A DNA stretch of 64,000 nt from Candidatus Nitricoxidivorans perseverans (GCA_030246985.1 CP107246.1:1428282-1492281); one strand, 5' to 3'. Counted from the first letter of the stretch, positions 47,398 through 59,561 are shown. Notes: generated from the sequence alone by a model not told the origin. Made by a program: numbers and translations.

Positions 47398-47910
47398 ATG
47401 CGCCAATTCGCTTTGCTCACCCTGCTGGCAGCGGTCACGATCCTCTCCGCCTGCGGCTTCCGGCTGCGCGGCAGCTTCGACACGCCGCTGCCCTTCGAGA
47501 CGCTGCACATCGCCCAGCCGGAAACCAGCGAACTGCACGCGGCCCTCAAGCGCAGCATCGAGGCCACCGGAAAGACGCGCATCGTGAAGGAGGCCAAGGA
47601 CGCGCAGGCCGTCCTGTCGGTGCTCGGCGACAGCCAGCAGAAGAACATCCTGTCGCTGTCCGCCGCCGGCCGGGTGCGCGAATTCCAGCTTGTTCGCACC
47701 TTCGGCTTCCGCCTGCACGACCCGAAGGGCCGGGACTTCATGCCGCCGGGCACCATCGTCGTCCGCCGCGAAATCACCTTCAGCGACGAGCAGGTGCTCT
47801 CGAAGGAATCCGAGGAGGCCCTGCTCTGGCGCGACATGCAGGCCGACCTGGTGCAGCAGCTCCTGCGCCGGCTGGCGGCGGCCAAGACCAGGCCGCTTGA
47901 CGGGCAGTAG
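47398..47910 (+). CDS. lptE: LPS assembly lipoprotein LptE
   Basis: A 170-residue outer-membrane lipoprotein that plugs LptD during lipopolysaccharide export. The lipobox is TILSAC (Cys 19), followed by GFRLRGSFDTPLPFETLHI, the standard LptE opening. Its place between leuS and holA is the common proteobacterial order. Confidence 0.93.
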   Translation: MRQFALLTLLAAVTILSACGFRLRGSFDTPLPFETLHIAQPETSELHAALKRSIEATGKTRIVKEAKDAQAVLSVLGDSQQKNILSLSAAGRVREFQLVRTFGFRLHDPKGRDFMPPGTIVVRREITFSDEQVLSKESEEALLWRDMQADLVQQLLRRLAAAKTRPLDGQ

Positions 47911-47913
47911 GCC

Positions 47914-48798
47914 ATGCAGCTGCGCCCGGAGCAGCTTGCCGCGCACCTCGAAAAGCCGCTGGCGCCACTCTACGTTATCCACGGCGACGAGCCGCTCCTG
48001 ACCATCGAGGCCGGCGACGCCATCCGCGCCGCCGCCCGCCGCCAGGGGTTCGATGAGCGCGAAGTGCTGGTGGCCGGCCAGGGGTTCAAGTGGGACGACC
48101 TCTTCCTCGCCGGCGGCAACCTTTCGCTCTTCGGCGGAGCCAAACTCATCGACCTGCGCATTCCGTCGGGCAAGCCCGGGCGCGAGGGCGGCGAGGCGTT
48201 GCAGCGGTACTGCAAGCAGCTCGGCCCCGGTGTGGCGACCCTCGTCACCCTGCCCGAACTGGACTGGCAGGTGCGCAAGTCCGCCTGGTTCACGGCGCTC
48301 GCCAATGCCGGCGCGGCCATCGAGTGCAATGCGCCGCCGCTGCCGCAGCTGCCCGACTGGCTCGCCCGGCGCCTCGCGCGCCAGAAGCAGACGGCGTCGC
48401 GCGAGGCGCTCGAATTCATCGCCGCCCATGTCGAGGGCAACCTGCTGGCCGCCCACCAGGAAATCCAGAAACTCGGCCTGCTCCATCCGGAAGGCCCGAT
48501 CAGCCTGGCGCAGGTGGAGGCCGCCGTGCTAAACGTCGCCCGCTACGACATCGACGGGCTGCGCGAGGCCGTGAAGAACCGCGACCTCGCGCGCTGCGCG
48601 CGCACGCTGGACGGCCTGAAGGCCGAGGGCGCCGCGCCGCCGTTGGTGCTCTGGGCGCTGGCGATGGAGGCCCGCGCCCGCGCGGCCCGGGCGGCGGTCT
48701 TGCACGCGGCGCGCATCGACCGCATCATCAAGGGCGTCGCGAAGGGCGACACCTGGGACGAATTCCTCCAACTCGCATTGAGATTGACCCGAGCATGA
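47914..48798 (+). CDS. holA: DNA polymerase III subunit delta
   Basis: A 294-residue clamp-loader subunit. It begins [22 protein letters not shown] with the [16 protein letters not shown] segment, then [17 protein letters not shown] and [19 protein letters not shown]. It is somewhat shorter than E. coli HolA (about 340). The proA start overlaps its stop. Confidence 0.92.
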   Translation: MQLRPEQLAAHLEKPLAPLYVIHGDEPLLTIEAGDAIRAAARRQGFDEREVLVAGQGFKWDDLFLAGGNLSLFGGAKLIDLRIPSGKPGREGGEALQRYCKQLGPGVATLVTLPELDWQVRKSAWFTALANAGAAIECNAPPLPQLPDWLARRLARQKQTASREALEFIAAHVEGNLLAAHQEIQKLGLLHPEGPISLAQVEAAVLNVARYDIDGLREAVKNRDLARCARTLDGLKAEGAAPPLVLWALAMEARARAARAAVLHAARIDRIIKGVAKGDTWDEFLQLALRLTRA

Positions 48799-50051
48799 AC
48801 ATCGAAACCTACATGCAGGATGTCGGCCGGGCCGCCCGCCAGGCTTCGCGCGGCATGGCGAAGGCCTCGACCGCCGCCAAGAACGCCGCGCTCCTGGCGA
48901 TGGCCGGGGCCATCCGCGCCCGCCGCGACGAACTGCTGGCCGCCAACGCGGCGGACGTGGAGGAGGCGAGGGCGAACGGCCTGGAGCCCGCCATGATCGA
49001 CCGCCTGACGCTCACCGCCAAGGGCATCGAGTCCATGGCACAAGGGCTGGAGCAGGTCGCCGCCCTGCCCGACCCCGTCGGCGAGATCACCGACCTCAAG
49101 CGCCGCCCGACCGGCATCCAGGTGGGCAGGATGCGCGTGCCGCTGGGCGTGGTCGGCATCATCTACGAGGCGCGGCCCAACGTCACGGCCGACGCGGCGG
49201 CGCTGTGCCTGAAATCCGGCAACGCCGCGATCCTGCGCGGCGGCCGGGAGGCGATGCGCTGCAACCAGGCGATCGCCGCCGCCGTCCGCTCGGGACTGAC
49301 TATTGCGGGGCTGCCCGAAACGGCCGTGCAGGTGATCGAGACCACCGACCGCGCAGCCGTCGGCCACCTGGTCGCCATGCCGGAGTACGTCGACGTGATC
49401 GTGCCGCGCGGCGGCAAGGGCCTGATCGAGCGCATCTCGAAGGAGGCGCGCGTGCCCGTCATCAAGCACCTGGACGGCAACTGCCACGTCTATGTCGATG
49501 AGTCCGCCGATCCCGACAAGGCGCTGAGGATTCTCGAAAACGCCAAGACCCAGCGGCTGGGCACCTGCAACACGGCCGAGTCGCTGCTGGTGGCCCGTCC
49601 GGTCGCCGCCGCCCAACTGCCCCGGCTCGCCGCGATGCTGGTTGCAAAGGGCGTGGAAATCCGCGGCTGCGAGGAAACCCGCGCGCTCGTGCCGGTGGCT
49701 ACGGCCGCGACCGAGGAGGATTACGCCACCGAGTACCTCGCCGCGATCATTTCCTGCAAAGTCGTCGCTGGCGTCGATGAAGCCATCGCCCACATCAACC
49801 AATACTCGTCGGCCCACACCGAGGCCATCGTCACCGAGGATTACACGAACGCGATGCGCTTCCTGCGCGAGGTGGATTCGAGCAGCGTGATGGTGAACGC
49901 CTCGACGCGCTTTGCCGACGGCTTCGAGTACGGCCTGGGCGCCGAGATCGGCATCTCCACCGACAAGTTCCACGCGCGCGGCCCGGTGGGCCTGGAGGGG
50001 CTCACGAGCCAGAAGTGGATCGTGCTGGGCAATGGTGAAGTGCGCGGCTGA
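48795..50051 (+). CDS. proA: Gamma-glutamyl phosphate reductase
   Basis: Second step of proline synthesis: NADPH-dependent reduction of glutamyl phosphate. The 418-residue protein shows [33 protein letters not shown], the catalytic Cys in [12 protein letters not shown] and the C-terminal [20 protein letters not shown]. The start is ATG 48795 in the holA stop overlap. Confidence 0.97.
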   Translation: MNIETYMQDVGRAARQASRGMAKASTAAKNAALLAMAGAIRARRDELLAANAADVEEARANGLEPAMIDRLTLTAKGIESMAQGLEQVAALPDPVGEITDLKRRPTGIQVGRMRVPLGVVGIIYEARPNVTADAAALCLKSGNAAILRGGREAMRCNQAIAAAVRSGLTIAGLPETAVQVIETTDRAAVGHLVAMPEYVDVIVPRGGKGLIERISKEARVPVIKHLDGNCHVYVDESADPDKALRILENAKTQRLGTCNTAESLLVARPVAAAQLPRLAAMLVAKGVEIRGCEETRALVPVATAATEEDYATEYLAAIISCKVVAGVDEAIAHINQYSSAHTEAIVTEDYTNAMRFLREVDSSSVMVNASTRFADGFEYGLGAEIGISTDKFHARGPVGLEGLTSQKWIVLGNGEVRG

Positions 50052-50523
50052 GTCCGGCTATCAGGCCGTCGTCGCCGCGCCGGGCTTCTGCCTGGGCGTG
50101 CGCTGCGGCACCACGCAAATCGTCGAAATCGCCTTCCTCGAACCGCAGGCCGAAATCGCGCCGACCTCGCCGCTCGCGAAAGAAGCCGTGCGCCAGTTGC
50201 GCGCATGGCTCACCGACCCGTCCTTCCGGTTTTCCCTGCCGCTTCCGCCTGCCGGCACGGCCTTTCAGCGCCGCGTCTGGGCGACCATCGCCGCCATCCC
50301 GCCGGGCGAAATCCGGACTTACGGGGAACTGGCGCGCGACATCGGCAGCGGGCCGCGGGCCGTCGGCAACGCCTGCGGCGCAAATCCCTGGCCGGTCGTC
50401 GTGCCCTGCCACCGCGTGGTGGCCGCCGGGGGGCGTCTGGGCGGCTTCGCGCGCCATTGCGACGGCTTCTTGCCCGAAGTCAAACGCTGGCTGCTGAACC
50501 ATGAGCGACGCCGGGCTGATTGA
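50032..50523 (+). CDS. ogt: Methylated-DNA-protein-cysteine methyltransferase
   Basis: Removes alkyl groups from O6-alkylguanine by suicide transfer. The 163-residue protein carries the acceptor Cys in [17 protein letters not shown] and the helix-turn-helix [23 protein letters not shown] 50032 overlaps the proA end by 20 nt; GTG 50035 is the next alternative. It overlaps xerD by 23 nt. Confidence 0.93.
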   Translation: MVKCAAESGYQAVVAAPGFCLGVRCGTTQIVEIAFLEPQAEIAPTSPLAKEAVRQLRAWLTDPSFRFSLPLPPAGTAFQRRVWATIAAIPPGEIRTYGELARDIGSGPRAVGNACGANPWPVVVPCHRVVAAGGRLGGFARHCDGFLPEVKRWLLNHERRRAD

Positions 50524-51412
50524 TCAGTTTTCAGACGCCCTCTGGCTCGCCGACGGGCTGTCGAAGAACACGCTTTCCGCTTACCGCTCCGATCTCGCCC
50601 TATTCGCCGCGTGGCTCGCGGACCGCGGCACGAATCTCGCCGATGCAACCGAGGCGGACATCAACGGCTACCTCGCCCATCTCCACGGGCGTCCCGGCGG
50701 CTTCAAGGCCACCTCCCAGCGGCGGCTGCACTCGGTGCTGCGCCGCTTTTTCGGCTGGCTGCTCGACCAGGGCCGCATCCGGACCGACCCGCTGCTCAAC
50801 GTCGAGCGCCCCCTGCGCGCACCGCGATTTCCAAAAACGCTTTCGGAGAAGAACGTCGAGGACCTTCTGGCGGCGCCGGATGTCGATGCGCCGCGGGGGC
50901 TGCGCGACCGCGCGCTGCTGGAAGTGCTTTATGCGACTGGCCTGCGCGTCTCGGAGCTCACGGGCATGAGGCTCTTCGAGCTGGGCCTTTCCGACGGCGT
51001 CGTCCGCGTTTTCGGCAAGGGATCGAAGGAGCGCATGGTGCCCCTGGGCGAAGTCGCCGTCGAATGGATGCAACGCTACCTTCAGGAGGGGCGTCCGGCG
51101 CTGCTCAAGGGCCGGGCATCCGATTTCGTCTTCGTCACCGGCCGCGCCGGCAAGGTCGACACGGGCATGTCCCGCCAGATGGCCTGGACGCTGATCAAGA
51201 AGCACGCGGCCACCGCCGGCATCCCGCGCGAGCGGATTTCACCGCACGTGCTGCGCCACGCATTCGCCACCCACCTGCTCAACCACGGCGCCGACCTGCG
51301 CGTGGTGCAGATGCTGCTCGGCCACGCCGACATCTCGACGACCCAGGTCTACACCCACGTGGCGCGGGAGCGCCTGAAGCGGCTCCACGCGCAGCACCAC
51401 CCCAGGGGTTAG
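50501..51412 (+). CDS. xerD: Tyrosine recombinase XerD
   Basis: Resolves chromosome dimers with XerC at dif. The 303-residue protein has the SAM-like N-terminal domain ([20 protein letters not shown]) and the catalytic set: Arg in [12 protein letters not shown], Lys in [34 protein letters not shown] and Tyr in TTQVYTHV. Length and N-terminus fit XerD better than XerC. No dif-like site was seen here. Confidence 0.94.
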   Translation: MSDAGLIDQFSDALWLADGLSKNTLSAYRSDLALFAAWLADRGTNLADATEADINGYLAHLHGRPGGFKATSQRRLHSVLRRFFGWLLDQGRIRTDPLLNVERPLRAPRFPKTLSEKNVEDLLAAPDVDAPRGLRDRALLEVLYATGLRVSELTGMRLFELGLSDGVVRVFGKGSKERMVPLGEVAVEWMQRYLQEGRPALLKGRASDFVFVTGRAGKVDTGMSRQMAWTLIKKHAATAGIPRERISPHVLRHAFATHLLNHGADLRVVQMLLGHADISTTQVYTHVARERLKRLHAQHHPRG

Positions 51413-51756
51413 CGGCTTCTTTCGATCTGCACACCCACCCGCCGCACGCCTCTGGCGATCCCCACCTTGGCGATTGAAATCCTCACCCAGGGTGCGCGGA
51501 ACTCGTCGAGCATCAGGCCGATGACGTACTCGCCCAGCGTTTCGAGCAGGTTGAAGTGGCGCTGCGCGAGCTCGCCGCGAATGCGGGAGATCACCTCGGC
51601 GTAGTCGATGGTCTTGGCGATGTCGTCGTCGCGCGCCGCCTCGTCGGGCACGCCGAAGGTCAGGCTGATGTCGAGCGTCTGGGGCGCGGCCTTCTCGCGG
51701 GCGTAGATGCCGACGTGCGCTTCGACCCTGAGGTCGTCGATGAATATGAAGTCCAT
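51409..51756 (-). CDS. folB: Dihydroneopterin aldolase
   Basis: A 115-residue folate-pathway enzyme that converts dihydroneopterin to hydroxymethyl-dihydropterin. It begins [20 protein letters not shown] and has [11 protein letters not shown] and [14 protein letters not shown]. It converges on xerD and diverges from plsY, 36 bp away. Confidence 0.94.
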   Translation of the reverse strand: MDFIFIDDLRVEAHVGIYAREKAAPQTLDISLTFGVPDEAARDDDIAKTIDYAEVISRIRGELAQRHFNLLETLGEYVIGLMLDEFRAPWVRISIAKVGIARGVRRVGVQIERSR

Positions 51757-51792
51757 GGGGGGGGTGGGCTCGTTTACAATGCCGCCCATTCT

Positions 51793-52404
51793 ATGGAAAC
51801 GACGCCCTCCCTGCTCATCTGCGCCGCGCTCGGCTACCTGCTCGGATCGCTGCCCTTCGCGGTGATCGTCTCGAAGTCCTTCGGCCTGGCCGATCCGCGC
51901 AGCTTCGGCTCGGGCAATCCGGGCGCCACCAACGTGCTGCGCACCGGCAACAAGGCCGCCGCCGCGCTGACGCTGCTGGGCGACGCCGCCAAGGGCTGGT
52001 TCGCCATGCTGCTCGCCGCAAAAATCGGCGGCGGCGACACGGCGATTGCCATCGCGGGCCTCGCCGCCTTCCTCGGCCATGTATTCCCGGTGTTCCTGAA
52101 ATTCAGGGGCGGCAAGGGCGTCGCCACCGCGCTCGGGGTGCTGGCGGGCTTTTCCGGCTGGTTGGCGCTGGCCTGCGCGGCCGTATGGGTCGCCATCGCG
52201 TTTACCTTCCGCTACTCCTCGCTGGCGGCGCTCGCCGCCGCCGCGGTTGCGCCGCTGGCGGCCTGGGCGATTGTCGGCCGCGAGGTCGCCATCGCCGTGC
52301 TGACGATGTCGCTGTTGCTGGCCTGGCGCCACAAGACGAACCTCAAAAAACTCCTCGCCGGCACCGAAAGCCGGATCGGCGGGAAGAAGACGGCTAGCCC
52401 GTAA
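51793..52404 (+). CDS. plsY: Glycerol-3-phosphate acyltransferase PlsY
   Basis: A 203-residue inner-membrane enzyme that acylates glycerol-3-phosphate using acyl-phosphate. It carries the three conserved loops: [31 protein letters not shown], and [14 protein letters not shown] with HVFPVFLKF before it, and ends in [22 protein letters not shown] -10-like box lies at 51772-51779. It overlaps converging tsaD by 11 nt. Confidence 0.96.
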   Translation: METTPSLLICAALGYLLGSLPFAVIVSKSFGLADPRSFGSGNPGATNVLRTGNKAAAALTLLGDAAKGWFAMLLAAKIGGGDTAIAIAGLAAFLGHVFPVFLKFRGGKGVATALGVLAGFSGWLALACAAVWVAIAFTFRYSSLAALAAAAVAPLAAWAIVGREVAIAVLTMSLLLAWRHKTNLKKLLAGTESRIGGKKTASP

Positions 52405-53413
52405 CCTCGCCGAGCGGCCATCTCGGCCGCACCGCAAAGGCGCCGGTGGCGCCCGCCGGCCGCTCGCCCGCCAGCAACCGCTGGCTGCCCGCGAAGGCGA
52501 TCATCGCGCCGTTGTCCGTGCACAGTTCCAGTTCCGGGTAATAAACACGCACGCCGGCGGCTGCCGCCTCGGCGTCGAGGCGTTCGCGCAGCCGGCGGTT
52601 GGCGCCGACGCCCCCGGCCACCACCAGCCGGTCGAGGCCGCAATGCCGTGCCGCAGCGACTGACTTTCTGGCCAGAACCTCGGACACCGCCTCCTGGAAC
52701 TCCCAGGCGAGGTCTGCCTTCCGATGGATATCCATCGACTGCCTGCGCGCCTCGGTCAGCACCGCCGTCTTCAGGCCGGAAAAGCTGAAATTGAAGTCGC
52801 CGCTGTTCAGCATGGGGCGCGGCAGCGAGAGATCGCTGGGGCCGCCTTCCGTGGCCAACGCGGCCAGCGCCGGCCCGCCGGGATAGCCCAGGCCGAGCAG
52901 CTTGGCCGTCTTGTCGAAGGCCTCGCCGGCGGCGTCGTCGAGGGATTCGCCGAGCAATTCGTAAGCGCCCACTTTCGTTACACGCATGAGCTGCGTGTGT
53001 CCGCCGGACACGAGCAGGGCAATAAACGGGAATCCCGGCGGGTCGCGGGAGAGGAGCGGCGAAAGCAGGTGCCCCTCCAGGTGATGCACCGGCAGGGCCG
53101 GCACGGAGAGCGCCAGGGCGAGGGATTCGGCGAAGCTGGCGCCCACCAGCAGCGCGCCTGCCAGCCCCGGCCCTGCCGTGTAGGCGATGGCGTCGATGTC
53201 GGCCTTGCCGGCCTCCGCCTCGGCCAGCACCCGGTCGAGCAGCGGAACCAGCCGGCGGATGTGGTCGCGGGACGCCAGCTCCGGCACCACGCCGCCGTAG
53301 GCCTCGTGCATCGCCACCTGGGTGTGGACGGCGTGGCCGAGCAGGCCCCGCCCGGTGTCGTAGAGGGCGATGCCGGTTTCGTCGCAGGAGGATTCGATGC
53401 CGAGGACGAGCAT
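52394..53413 (-). CDS. tsaD: tRNA threonylcarbamoyladenosine synthase subunit TsaD
   Basis: Transfers the threonylcarbamoyl group to A37 of ANN-decoding tRNAs. The 339 residues begin [20 protein letters not shown] and include the metal-binding [22 protein letters not shown] and [13 protein letters not shown]. An ATG seven codons upstream (53434) would add MSIKIPP, but family members begin at M(L/V)xLGIESS. It diverges from rpsU, as in many proteobacteria. Confidence 0.96.
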   Translation of the reverse strand: MLVLGIESSCDETGIALYDTGRGLLGHAVHTQVAMHEAYGGVVPELASRDHIRRLVPLLDRVLAEAEAGKADIDAIAYTAGPGLAGALLVGASFAESLALALSVPALPVHHLEGHLLSPLLSRDPPGFPFIALLVSGGHTQLMRVTKVGAYELLGESLDDAAGEAFDKTAKLLGLGYPGGPALAALATEGGPSDLSLPRPMLNSGDFNFSFSGLKTAVLTEARRQSMDIHRKADLAWEFQEAVSEVLARKSVAAARHCGLDRLVVAGGVGANRRLRERLDAEAAAAGVRVYYPELELCTDNGAMIAFAGSQRLLAGERPAGATGAFAVRPRWPLGEVTG

Positions 53414-53427
53414 GGGCGGGATTTTAA

Positions 53428-53455
53428 TTGACATGCGGCAGAAAATCGCTAGAAT
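53428..53455 (+). promoter_or_regulatory. Sigma-70 promoter for the rpsU-yqeY-dnaG-rpoD operon
   Basis: TTGACA (53428-53433), a 16-bp spacer and TAGAAT (53450-53455) form a near-consensus promoter 35 bp before the rpsU start. It overlaps the 5' leader of divergent tsaD. Confidence 0.85.
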
Positions 53456-53489
53456 GCGCGCCTTTCCCGATCTACCCAGGACAAAGTCA

Positions 53490-53702
53490 ATGCCCGGTAT
53501 CCGTCTCAAGGAAAACGAGCCTTTCGAGGTCGCCATCCGCCGCTTCAAGCGCACCATCGAGAAGGCAGGCACGCTCACCGAACTGCGCGCCCGCGAGTTC
53601 TACGAAAAGCCCACCGCCGAACGCAAGCGCAAGCTGGCCGCCGCCGTCAAGCGCCACCACAAGCGCATCCGCAGCCAGACGCTGCCGCCGAAGCTCTACT
53701 GA
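53490..53702 (+). CDS. rpsU: 30S ribosomal protein S21
   Basis: A 70-residue S21: [20 protein letters not shown] through [17 protein letters not shown]. It is the first gene of the macromolecular synthesis operon. It is followed by a partial terminator that probably lowers transcription of the genes behind it relative to this ribosomal gene. Confidence 0.97.
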   Translation: MPGIRLKENEPFEVAIRRFKRTIEKAGTLTELRAREFYEKPTAERKRKLAAAVKRHHKRIRSQTLPPKLY

Positions 53703-53730
53703 GCTTCACGCCGCCCGCGGCCTGAATACC

Positions 53731-53760
53731 GGCCAAGATCGCCTGCGCGGTCTTGGCCTT
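53731..53760 (+). terminator. Intercistronic hairpin after rpsU
   Basis: GGCCAAGATCGC and GCGGTCTTGGCC pair as a 12-bp stem (one G-T) with a 4-nt loop, followed by TTTGTCGTTT. It resembles the attenuating terminator between rpsU and dnaG of the enterobacterial operon and may be leaky. Confidence 0.75.
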
Positions 53761-53781
53761 TGTCGTTTCAAGGAGTCCCCT

Positions 53782-54240
53782 GTGTCACCTATGTCCCTCA
53801 AGACCCGCATCGTTGATGACATGAAAACCGCCATGAAGGCACGGGAATCCGCGCGCCTGGCGGCCATCCGCCTGCTCATGGCCGCCATGAAGCAGAAAGA
53901 AGTGGATGAGCGCATCGAGCTGGACGACGCCGGCGTGGTCGGCGTCATCGAGAAGATGCTCAAGCAGCGCAGGGATTCCATCGCCCAGTACGAGGCGGCC
54001 AAGCGCCAGGATCTGGCCGACGCCGAGAAGTTCGAGGTCGGGGTGCTGACGGCCTACATGCCGGCGGGGCTCTCCGCCGACGAGGTGGCGGCCATCGTCG
54101 CTGCGGCCGTCGCCGAATCGGGCGCAAAATCGCCCGCCGACATGGGCAAGGTCATGGCCATCGTCAAGCCCAAGATCGCCGGCCGTGCGGACATGGCCGA
54201 GGTTTCGAAGCTCGTCAAGGCGAAACTGGGTGGCCAGTAA
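53782..54240 (+). CDS. GatB/YqeY domain protein
   Basis: A 152-residue protein related to the tail domain of the amidotransferase GatB, which may bind tRNA; its exact function is not settled. It shows LKTRIVDDMKTAMKARESA, RLAAIRLLMAAMKQKEVDER and MGKVMAIVKPKIAGRADM. GTG 53782 has AAGGAG 6 nt upstream; ATG 53791 (149 residues) is too far from it, so I favour the GTG. It lies between rpsU and dnaG, a common betaproteobacterial order. Confidence 0.92.
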   Translation: MSPMSLKTRIVDDMKTAMKARESARLAAIRLLMAAMKQKEVDERIELDDAGVVGVIEKMLKQRRDSIAQYEAAKRQDLADAEKFEVGVLTAYMPAGLSADEVAAIVAAAVAESGAKSPADMGKVMAIVKPKIAGRADMAEVSKLVKAKLGGQ

Positions 54241-54258
54241 GCAGGGCATAATGCCCTC

Positions 54259-56067
54259 GTGATACCGGAGAGCTTCGTCCAGGAACTGTTGGCCCGCGTC
54301 GACATCGTCGACGTGGTCGAGCGCTACGTGCCGCTGAGAAAGGCGGGCGCCAACCATTCGGCCTGCTGCCCCTTCCACTCGGAAAAGACCCCCTCATTCA
54401 CCGTCAGCGCGTCCAAGCAGTTCTACCACTGCTTCGGCTGCGGCGCCCACGGCAGCGCGATCGGCTTCCTCATGCAGTATTCGGGGCTCGGCTTCATCGA
54501 GGCCGTGGAAGACCTGGCCCATGGCGTCGGCATGCAGGTGCCGCAGGTGGCTGCGCAGCACACCGCGGATCGCGCGAAGAAGGCGCCCCTCACGGAGCTG
54601 ATGGCTCGCGCCGCCCGGTTTTACCGCGACCGGCTCAAGACATCGCCCAGGGCCATCGACTACCTCAAGGGCCGCGGGCTGACGGGGGAAATCGCGGCGA
54701 AGTTCGGCCTCGGCTACGCGCCCGACGACTGGCAGGGGCTGCAAGGCGTCTTTCCCGACTACGGCGATCCGGCGCTGGCCGAATGCGGCCTGGTCATCGA
54801 GAACGAGCAGGGCCGCCGCTACGACCGCTTCCGCGACCGCGTCATGTTCCCCATCCTCGATCAGCGCGGCAACGTGATCGGCTTCGGTGGCCGCATTCTC
54901 GGCAATGAAAAAGCCGCCGATGGCGCCGCGGCCGGGCCGAAATACCTCAACTCGCCCGAAACGCCGCTGTTCGAGAAGGGCCGCGAACTCTATGGCCTCA
55001 CCCAGGCGCGGGCCGCAATCCGCGAGGCCGACACGGTCATCGTTGTCGAAGGCTACATGGATGTCGTCGCCCTGGCCCAGCACGGCGTGGCCAACGCGGT
55101 GGCGACGCTGGGCACCGCCACCACGCCGAACCACGTCCACAAGCTGCTGCGCCAGGCGTCCCGCGTCGTCTTCTGCTTCGATGGCGACGCGGCGGGCCGC
55201 AAGGCTGCGTGGCGCGCGCTGGAAGCCAGCCTGGAGCAGCTGGCCGACGACAAGTCCGTGGGCTTCCTGTTCCTGCCGGCCGAACACGACCCGGACAGCT
55301 TCGTGCGCGCGGAGGGGGCCGACGCCTTCCGTCGACTGGTCGCCCATCCGACGATGCTCTCGGAATTCCTGCTCAGGGAAGTCAAGTCCCGCGTCGACCT
55401 TTCGACGCATGAAGGCCGCGCCGGGCTGGTGCCGGAAGCCCGGCCCCTGCTCCAGCGCCTCGCGGCGCCGATGCTGCGGGTGCAGCTCGTCAAGGCGATC
55501 GCCGAAGCGGCCGCCATGGCCCAGGCCGAAGTCGAGGCCGCGTGCGGCCTGAAACCCATGGCGGGCGGGCGGCCGCCACCCCCCCGCCAGCCGCGCGTCC
55601 TCGAAATTTCCCAGATGCGCACGCTGCTGCGGGCGGTCATCCAGCAGCCGACGCGCGCCGCCCGCATTCCGTTCGAGCGGCTCCCGACCGGCCGGCCGGA
55701 AGGCGATGCGCTGCACGCCATCGTCACCGCCATGGATCTCGGCGAACTGCCGGCGAGCAGCAGCGCCGGCATCCTGGATGAGTTCTTCCGGGGCACGCCC
55801 CACCAGAAGGTCATCGCCGCCATTTCCGCAACGCTGCCGGAAAACGGCGAGGACGAAAGCGCTCTGGAGCAGGAGTTCAACGATGCGGTCGAGCGCATGC
55901 GCCACGAGGAGGTCGCCGAGGCCATCGACGGCGAAATCGAAGCGCTCGCCATTAAAAGCCGGGCGGGCGGGCTGGCTCCCGCCGACGGCCAGCGCCTGAG
56001 GGAGCTCCTGTCCAGGAAGGAGGACATGAAGAAAAAGGCCAGGAAAAACGAGGAATTCCGTATATAA
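54259..56067 (+). CDS. dnaG: DNA primase
   Basis: Synthesises RNA primers at the fork. The 602-residue protein begins at GTG 54259. The zinc-binding domain shows CPFHSEKTPSF and HCFGCGAHGSAIGFLM; the RNA polymerase core has EKGRELYGLTQAR and the TOPRIM motif VEGYMDVVALAQHG; and the C-terminal helicase-binding domain follows a Pro-rich hinge (GGRPPPPRQPR). It precedes rpoD. Confidence 0.96.
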   Translation: MIPESFVQELLARVDIVDVVERYVPLRKAGANHSACCPFHSEKTPSFTVSASKQFYHCFGCGAHGSAIGFLMQYSGLGFIEAVEDLAHGVGMQVPQVAAQHTADRAKKAPLTELMARAARFYRDRLKTSPRAIDYLKGRGLTGEIAAKFGLGYAPDDWQGLQGVFPDYGDPALAECGLVIENEQGRRYDRFRDRVMFPILDQRGNVIGFGGRILGNEKAADGAAAGPKYLNSPETPLFEKGRELYGLTQARAAIREADTVIVVEGYMDVVALAQHGVANAVATLGTATTPNHVHKLLRQASRVVFCFDGDAAGRKAAWRALEASLEQLADDKSVGFLFLPAEHDPDSFVRAEGADAFRRLVAHPTMLSEFLLREVKSRVDLSTHEGRAGLVPEARPLLQRLAAPMLRVQLVKAIAEAAAMAQAEVEAACGLKPMAGGRPPPPRQPRVLEISQMRTLLRAVIQQPTRAARIPFERLPTGRPEGDALHAIVTAMDLGELPASSSAGILDEFFRGTPHQKVIAAISATLPENGEDESALEQEFNDAVERMRHEEVAEAIDGEIEALAIKSRAGGLAPADGQRLRELLSRKEDMKKKARKNEEFRI

Positions 56068-56164
56068 TTAACGGTTTCCCAATGCTTGTTCGGCACGGTC
56101 GATGCGTTGTGCCGATTGGCACCGCGCGAGCGATGCCAATAAGCGCCTGATTCCGAGGAACGAC
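56063..56164 (+). promoter_or_regulatory. Possible internal rpoD promoter and leader
   Basis: TATAAT (56063-56068) overlaps the dnaG stop, with no good -35 box. The following 97-bp leader includes a 6-bp CGGCAC/GTGCCG stem around 56082-56105. A separate rpoD promoter would be in keeping with the enterobacterial operon but is weakly supported here. Confidence 0.35.
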
Positions 56165-58234
<2,070 letters not shown>

Positions 58235-58239
58235 TCACC

Positions 58240-58316
58240 GGGCCGGTAGCTCAGTTGGTCAGAGCAGGCGACTCATAATCGCTCGGTCACAGGTTCAAGT
58301 CCTGTCCGGCCCACCA
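58240..58316 (+). tRNA. tRNA-Ile2 with CAU anticodon
   Basis: A 77-nt cloverleaf with acceptor GGGCCGG/CCGGCCC, D-arm GCTC/GAGC, T-arm ACAGG-TTCAAGT-CCTGT and encoded CCA. The anticodon CAT is at 58274-58276. The anticodon arm GGCGACTCATAATCGCT matches E. coli ileX rather than the Met tRNAs, so C34 is probably lysidinylated by TilS to read AUA. The CCA end lies 1 nt from the stop codon of the converging metallopeptidase gene. Confidence 0.9.
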
Positions 58317-58317
58317 A

Positions 58318-59061
58318 TCACAGGATCGGCAGTTCCGCCGCCTGTCGTTTCAGCGCGGCGCGGGCCTCGTGCCAACCCGGATAGAGGCGCTCCACCACGC
58401 CCCAGAAGCGCGGGCTGTGGTTCATCTCGACCAGATGGGCCAGTTCGTGGGCCACCACGTAGTCGATCAGTTCCGGCGGCAGGTGGATCAGGCGCCAATT
58501 CAGGCGGATTCCGGTCTCCCGGCTGCAGCTGCCCCAGCGCGTGCGAGCCGAGGAAAGGGCCAGTGGCGGCGGCGGACAGCCCATGCGTTCCGCGTAGTGG
58601 GCGATGCGCCCGGCGAAATGCCCGAGCGCCCGGCGTTGCAGGGCGCGGCGGGCGAGCCCGCCGATGTCGGCGTCCGGCCGCGCCGCCAGTTCCAGCGCGT
58701 CTTCCTGCCAGTAGATGCGGTTCCCGCCGGCGGTGATCCGTACACGCACCTCGCCGCCGAGCAACGGCAAGCGGGCGCCGTCACACACCGCCAGGTACCG
58801 CGATGCCGCGCGGCCGGCATGTTCGTCGAGCTTTTTCAGGACCCAGTCGCCATGACCTCGCACGAAGGCGTCGATCTCGGCCAGGCTCGCGTTGCGGGGG
58901 GCGCCGACGCGCAAGCCGCGCTCGTCGATGGTCATGGACAGCCTTCGCCGCCGCCCCTGGCGCAGTTCAAAGACGACGATACGCTCGCCGATCTGGAGAT
59001 GGCGCGCCCTCGGGGGCGGCGCGGCCGGAGGCGGGTGGAAAAGAAAAAGCTGCTCGAACAA
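58318..59061 (-). CDS. YgjP/SprT-like zinc metallopeptidase (M48-related, DUF45)
   Basis: A protein of about 247 residues with the zinc-peptidase motif VVAHELAHLVEMNHS and the conserved RTRWGSCSRETGIRLNWRL before it, preceded by RRRRLSMTIDERGLRVGAP. Upstream of that there is no ATG in frame; TTG 59061 is chosen because it falls two nt after the upstream stop and gives the usual N-terminal length. The first ATG (about 58936) would remove conserved sequence. It lies directly behind a related gene without the catalytic motif. Substrates of this family are not established. Confidence 0.85.
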   Translation of the reverse strand: MFEQLFLFHPPPAAPPPRARHLQIGERIVVFELRQGRRRRLSMTIDERGLRVGAPRNASLAEIDAFVRGHGDWVLKKLDEHAGRAASRYLAVCDGARLPLLGGEVRVRITAGGNRIYWQEDALELAARPDADIGGLARRALQRRALGHFAGRIAHYAERMGCPPPPLALSSARTRWGSCSRETGIRLNWRLIHLPPELIDYVVAHELAHLVEMNHSPRFWGVVERLYPGWHEARAALKRQAAELPIL

Positions 59062-59063
59062 CG

Positions 59064-59561
59064 TCAGACGGCGCCGAAGAGTTCCGGCATCGCCGTCGAT
59101 GTCGGCAGCCCCGCGATGGCGTGCCGGGCCGCCTGCCCGATCACGTCCTCGGGCTGTTCGGCCAGCCGCCAATGGAAGCGCAGGCCGCCTTTGCCGTCCT
59201 GCCGCACCCAGCTTGCGCGGCTGGCGAAGGACAGGGAAGCCTCCGGCGTCGGGCGGCCGAGGCGGCGGGATTCCGTCGCCAGCGCGGCGGAGATCAGGCG
59301 CACCGCCTGGGCGCGCAACCAGGTTTCGGCGGCGTCCCGGATCTGGCGCGGCGAGGCTTCCGGCGGCAGCGGCAAGTGCAGCGTGTCGCCTTCGAGAACG
59401 GCTTCCCTGCGGCCGCCCCCGCAACCATTGTCCAGGCGCAGCGCCACCGTCGCGCCGAGATAGGCCAGCGGCGCACCGTCGTGCCAGCGCGCGGCGGCGC
59501 CATCCGCGTGGCCCTCGCCGCCGTCAAGCCGCAGCGCCAGTTGGGGATCGCGTTGCTTCAT
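59064..59561 (-). CDS. Diverged YgjP-like paralogue without the zinc motif
   Basis: A 165-residue protein. Its second half aligns by eye with the neighbour: LSFASRASWVRQDGKGGLRF, HWRLAEQPEDVIGQAARHAIAGL against LSSARTRWGSCSRETGIRLN, WRLIHLPPELIDYVVAHELAHL. The HELAH motif is replaced by RHAIA and the WGSC Cys is lost, so it cannot be an active zinc protease of that type. The N-terminal part (PLAYLGATVALRLDNG) keeps the family's beta pattern. It overlaps the plsC end by 38 nt and the YgjP gene follows. A regulatory or structural role is possible. Confidence 0.72.
   Translation of the reverse strand: MKQRDPQLALRLDGGEGHADGAAARWHDGAPLAYLGATVALRLDNGCGGGRREAVLEGDTLHLPLPPEASPRQIRDAAETWLRAQAVRLISAALATESRRLGRPTPEASLSFASRASWVRQDGKGGLRFHWRLAEQPEDVIGQAARHAIAGLPTSTAMPELFGAV

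Noticed and set aside
51757-51792. A full promoter between folB and plsY
   Set aside because: Only a TTTACAAT -10-like box is visible; the G-rich stretch upstream has no -35 element.
58240-58316. Reading the CAU tRNA as elongator or initiator Met
   Set aside because: The anticodon arm matches the Ile2 pattern of E. coli ileX, not the Met tRNAs.
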